Assembly (NCBI RefSeq): GCF_006636205.1
Contig: NZ_VIGB01000003.1
Coordinates: 8,233,641-8,297,640, forward strand
Source: Kitasatospora acidiphila
Lineage (GTDB): Bacteria; Actinomycetota; Actinomycetes; Streptomycetales; Streptomycetaceae
Direction of reading: 5' to 3'
Length of the DNA: 64,000 bases
Notes under the pieces: generated by a model
The model's input: the letters and a program-made list of their open reading frames with translations, nothing else
What the model was told of the DNA's origin: nothing
Database searches by the model: none
Part shown: positions 57,901-64,000 of the stretch, one piece after another
How the letters are laid out: each line of letters opens with the position of its first letter
Position numbering within the stretch: the stretch's first letter is position 1
Made by a program: the position numbers and the translations under genes

Positions 57901-60711
57901 CCTCTTCACCGGCCGCCTGTCCCTTGCGACTCATCCGTGGCTGGCTGATCACACGGTTCTGGGCAGTGTGTTGCTGCCTGGGACGGGGTTTGTGGAGTTG
58001 GTGTTGCGGGCTGCGGATCAGGTGGGTTGTGGGGTGTTGGAGGAGTTGACGTTGGAGGCTCCGCTGGTGTTGCCGGAGCGGGGTGCGGTGCAGTTGCAGG
58101 TGGTGGTGGGTGCCCCGGATGGGTCGGGGGTGCGGGCGGTGGGTGTGTATTCGCGGCCGGAGGGTGTGGGTTCGGACGGGGTGGAGGAGGCGTGGCGGCG
58201 GCATGCGGCGGGTTCGTTGGCGGCCGGTGCGGGGTCGGCCCGTGCGGTGCCGGTGGCGGTGGGTGAGTGGCCGCCGGCCAGTGCCGAGGCCGTGGACCTC
58301 GACGGCTTCTACGCCGACCTGCTGGAGTCCGGATTCGCCTACGGTCCGCTGTTCCGAGGACTGCGGGCTGTGTGGCGGACCGACGACGAGGTGTTCGCCG
58401 AGGCCGTACTGCCGGAGGATGCTGGGTCCGACCCGCGAGCCTTCGGGTTGCATCCCGCCCTCATGGATGCGGCTCTGCATGCCGTGGGCCTGGGAGGCTT
58501 GGTCGGCGAGGTCGGTGAGGCCCGTCTGCCGTACGCGTGGTCCGGGGTCCGCCTCCACGCGAGCGGTGCGGCAGCTTTGCGCGTGCGGCTGAAGCGCGTC
58601 GGCCAGGAGGCCGTCTCGCTCGACATGACCGACTCGGCCGGGCTTCCGGTGGTCTCGGTGGAATCCCTGGCGCTGAGGGTGGTGTCCGCCGACCAGTTGG
58701 GTGCCGGGGATGCTGCGGCAGCCGCCAACTCCCTGTACGGGCTTGACTGGACGCCGCTCCCGACGTCCCCCGTCCCGGCTGATCCCGAGCGGGTCGCGGT
58801 GGTGGGCTCGGCCGGCGCAGCCTGGTTCGCAGACGCCTCCGACAACAGTGATGTGACGTTCCATCAGACACTCGCCGAGTTGCGTGAGCGGGTGGTGCGC
58901 GGCGAGGTCGCCCGACCGGAGCTGGTGTTCCTGGGGTGCGACGGCGAGGGCGGCGAGACGGCTGCGGTGAGCCCGGATGCGGTCCGGTCGCTGCTGACCG
59001 ACACGCTGACCGTGGTGCAGGACTGGGTGGACGACGAGGTCTTCCTCGACGCGCAACTCGTGGTGGTGACGCGGGGTGCGGTGGGTGTGGAGTCGGGGTC
59101 GGATGTTGTTGATCTTGCTGGTGCTGCGGTGTGGGGGTTGGTGCGTTCGGCGCAGGCGGAGTATGCGGGGCGGTTGGTGTTGGTGGATGTGGATGGTGAG
59201 GGGTGTTCGGTGGGGTTGTTGGCGGGGGTGGTGGGTTTGGGTGAGTCGCAGGTGGCGGTGCGTGGTGGTGTGGTGCGGGTGCCTCGGTTGGTGCGGGTGT
59301 CGGCTGGTGGGGGTCTGGTTGATGGGGTGTCGGGTGTTGGTGGGTCGGGTGTTGGGGTGTCGGGTGTTGGTGGGTTGGTTGGTGGGGGTTTGGTTGGTGG
59401 GACGGTGTTGGTGACGGGTGGTACGGGGGCGTTGGGGCGGTTGGTGGCGCGGCATTTGGTGGTGGGGTATGGGGTGCGGCGGTTGGTGTTGGTGAGTCGT
59501 TCTGGTGAGGGTGGGGTTGGGGTGGCTGAGGTGCGTGGGGAGTTGGAGGGGTTGGGTGCTGAGGTGGTGGTTGCGGCGTGTGATGTGGCTGATCGTGGTG
59601 CGTTGGAGGGGTTGTTGGGGTCGGTGTGTGGTGGTGGGGAGGGGTTGCGGGGTGTGGTGCATGTGGCGGGTGTGTTGGACGACGGGGTGGTGTCGTCGTT
59701 GTCGGGGGAGCGGTTGGTGGGTGTGTTGCGGCCGAAGGTGGATGCGGCGTGGAATTTGCATGAGTTGACGCGGGGTATGGGGTTGTCGTTGTTCGTGTTG
59801 TTCTCGTCGGCTGCTGGGGTGTTCGGTCCGGCGGGGCAGGCGGGGTATGCGGCGGCGAATGCGTTCTTGGACGGGTTGGCGCAGCATCGGCGTGCGCAGG
59901 CCTGCCCGCCCACTCCCTGGGCTGGGGACTGTGGGATCTGGACGGTGGCATGACGGGCCGGCTCGGTGACGCGGACCAGGCCCGCCTCGTCCAGTCCGGT
60001 GTCAGGCCGCTGTCGCCGAGCGAGGGGCTGGAGCTGTTCGACGCCTCACTCACCGTTGACCGTTCGCACCTGGTGCCGATGGGGTTGGACCGGTCACGTC
60101 TTCGTGCCGGCCGGGAAGTCCCGGTCGTGCTGCGGGGGTTGGTGGGAGCACCGATTCGGCCGGTCAGTCGGGCGGCGCAGTCCGACGCGACACCGGTGGC
60201 GCAGACCTTGGCGGGTCTCGCCGGTCCGGAGCGGGCCGAGGCCCTGCTGCAGCTCGTGCGCTCCAACGTCGCGTCGATCCTCGGATACGCGTCGGCCGAT
60301 GCCGTCCCCGGTGACCGCGGCTTCCTCGACCTGGGCCTCGACTCGCTCACGGCGGTCGAACTCCGCAACCAGCTCGGGAACGCGACCGGGCTGCGCCTCC
60401 CGGCGACCATCCTGTTCGACTACGGGACGCCGGCGGCATTGGTGGAGCACCTGACCGAAAGGCTCGCTCCGAAGCAGGAGGACGGTGAGGCCCGGATTCT
60501 CGCGGAACTCGACCGGTTGGAGTCCCTGTTGACGAACCTGTCGCAGGAGGATCCGCTGAACGCAAGTGTGACGAAGCGGCTCCAGTCGCTGCTGGCCAAG
60601 CGAAACCCCGCCCAGAAGTCCGCTGGAAGTTCCGATGCGGCAGACCGGATCCGGTCGGCGACCGCCGACGATCTCTTCGCCTTCATCGACAAGGAACTCG
60701 GCCGATCCTGA
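45946..60711 (+). CDS. Modular type I PKS 2: modules 3-5 (three apparent frameshifts)
   Basis: Restoring one base at each of three sites gives about 4922 residues. In the KR of module 3, NYAPE should run on to NAFLDAFAQWRR near 49996. In the AT linker of module 5, LASGA should continue VAVSGVV near 56756. In the KR of module 5, HRRAQ should continue GLPAHSLGWGLWD near 59900. In every case the missing base restores the family sequence. ATG 45946 (after GGAGAG) is followed by the helical docking segment EEKLRDYLKRVTTDLREV directly before the first KS. The C-terminus has the second docking pair RILAELDRLESLLTNL and DDLFAFIDKELGRS. Architecture: KS-AT-KR-ACP, KS-AT-KR-ACP, KS-AT-DH-KR-ACP. The ORF starts at 50088, 56756 and 59950 are internal and not gene starts. 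Confidence 0.92.
46045..50625 (+). other. PKS module 3: KS-AT(methylmalonyl)-KR-ACP
   Basis: KS Cys codon is 46564-46566. The AT (GHSQGEIAA, YASH near 48214) is almost identical to that of module 2. There is no DH; a short linker AVLPVLSSWRRQVRE leads to the KR. The KR has TGGTGALG, but where B-type enzymes read LDD it has VLEDSAV, and its active Tyr is in SNYAPE (interrupted by the frameshift). The ACP has NAGFDSVTGVEL. The expected outcome is a hydroxyl with alpha-methyl, with stereochemistry less certain because of LED. Confidence 0.88.
50676..55165 (+). other. PKS module 4: KS-AT(malonyl)-KR-ACP
   Basis: The KS has Cys codon 51195-51197 and slightly different surroundings (IVAMSCRYPGG, FGSAEGVG). 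The AT has GHSVGEIAA and HAFH (52791), malonyl type. No DH is present. The KR has TGGTGALG, VVDDGVLDSL (DD retained, B-type) and NYAAAN. The ACP has QAGFDSLTAVEL. The expected outcome is an unbranched hydroxyl unit. Confidence 0.9.
55212..60465 (+). other. PKS module 5: KS-AT(malonyl)-DH-KR-ACP
   Basis: KS Cys codon is 55728-55730. The AT is malonyl type (GHSVGE; HAFH at 57326) and carries the frameshift at about 56756. The DH has DHTVLGSVLLPG and LMDAALH. The KR has VLDDGVVSSL and AGYAAANAF, but is preceded by an unusual Gly/Val/Ser repeat linker (59300-59401) and is broken at about 59900. The ACP has DLGLDSLTAVEL. The expected outcome is an unbranched double bond. Confidence 0.88.
59300..59401 (+). 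repeat. In-frame minisatellite coding a Gly/Val/Ser linker in KR of module 5
   Basis: Imperfect copies of TCGGGTGTTGG(T/G)GG and TTGGTTGGTGGG encode a run of SGVGG-like and LVGG-like residues. They lie between the structural subdomain (VPRLVRVSAGG) and the catalytic Rossmann start (TVLVTGGTGALG). Other KR domains in this window have about 15-25 ordinary residues here. The frame is kept. Confidence 0.75.
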
Positions 60712-60765
60712 CTCGGCAACCGATCCGACCATTCCCCCGGCGCTGCAACGCATAGGACTTTCGCA

Positions 60766-64000
<3,235 letters not shown>

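Overview
The window comes from a high-GC actinomycete, most likely Streptomyces or a close relative. The evidence is very strong GC bias at codon position 3, GGAGG-type ribosome sites with frequent GTG starts, ATGA/GTGA gene overlaps, rare TTA (bldA-type) codons, a PaaX regulator, an Svp-like phosphopantetheinyl transferase and long modular type I polyketide synthases (PKS). It reads as accessory chromosome: several independent specialised or conflict-related loci side by side.

Layout. 1-7610: a LuxR-type regulator, an M20 peptidase, a secreted alpha/beta hydrolase, a GntR/membrane-protein pair with a clear operator, a truncated methylthioadenosine phosphorylase fragment, and an OmpR/histidine kinase pair. 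7957-14468: a class III lanthipeptide locus. It has a LanKC synthetase, three 35-residue precursors too short for ordinary ORF calling that sit in perfect 160-bp register, an MFS exporter and a prolyl oligopeptidase that fits leader removal at the Pro-Trp junction of the precursors. 14490-22965: a PaaX-controlled aromatic acyl-CoA catabolic cluster (FAH hydrolase, RidA, cupin, two thioesterases, CoA ligase and a monooxygenase/old-yellow-enzyme fusion), best read as anthranilate (2-aminobenzoate) degradation via 2-aminobenzoyl-CoA.

23127-28248: a DUF4157 metallopeptidase/toxin-like protein, convergent with a two-gene conflict system made of a small trypco2-type protein and a trypsin-like protease/NACHT ATPase/leucine-rich-repeat protein. 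28823-31818: metallophosphoesterase, Svp-like phosphopantetheinyl transferase and type II thioesterase. 32134 to the right edge: three collinear modular PKS genes. They encode a KSQ loading module (methylmalonyl AT, so a propionyl starter) and extension modules 1-6. Extender units read as malonyl, methylmalonyl, methylmalonyl, malonyl, malonyl, malonyl. DH+KR occur in modules 1, 2 and 5, KR only in 3 and 4, and at least a DH in 6.

Important caveat: the PKS reading frames are interrupted six times (near 35400, 49996, 56756, 59900, 63217 and 63679). Every break is repaired by adding one base, and domain homology continues unchanged. One break can be compared with a near-identical copy inside the window that has the missing G. 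These look like single-base dropouts in the sequence rather than gene ends, so each PKS gene is annotated here as one CDS.
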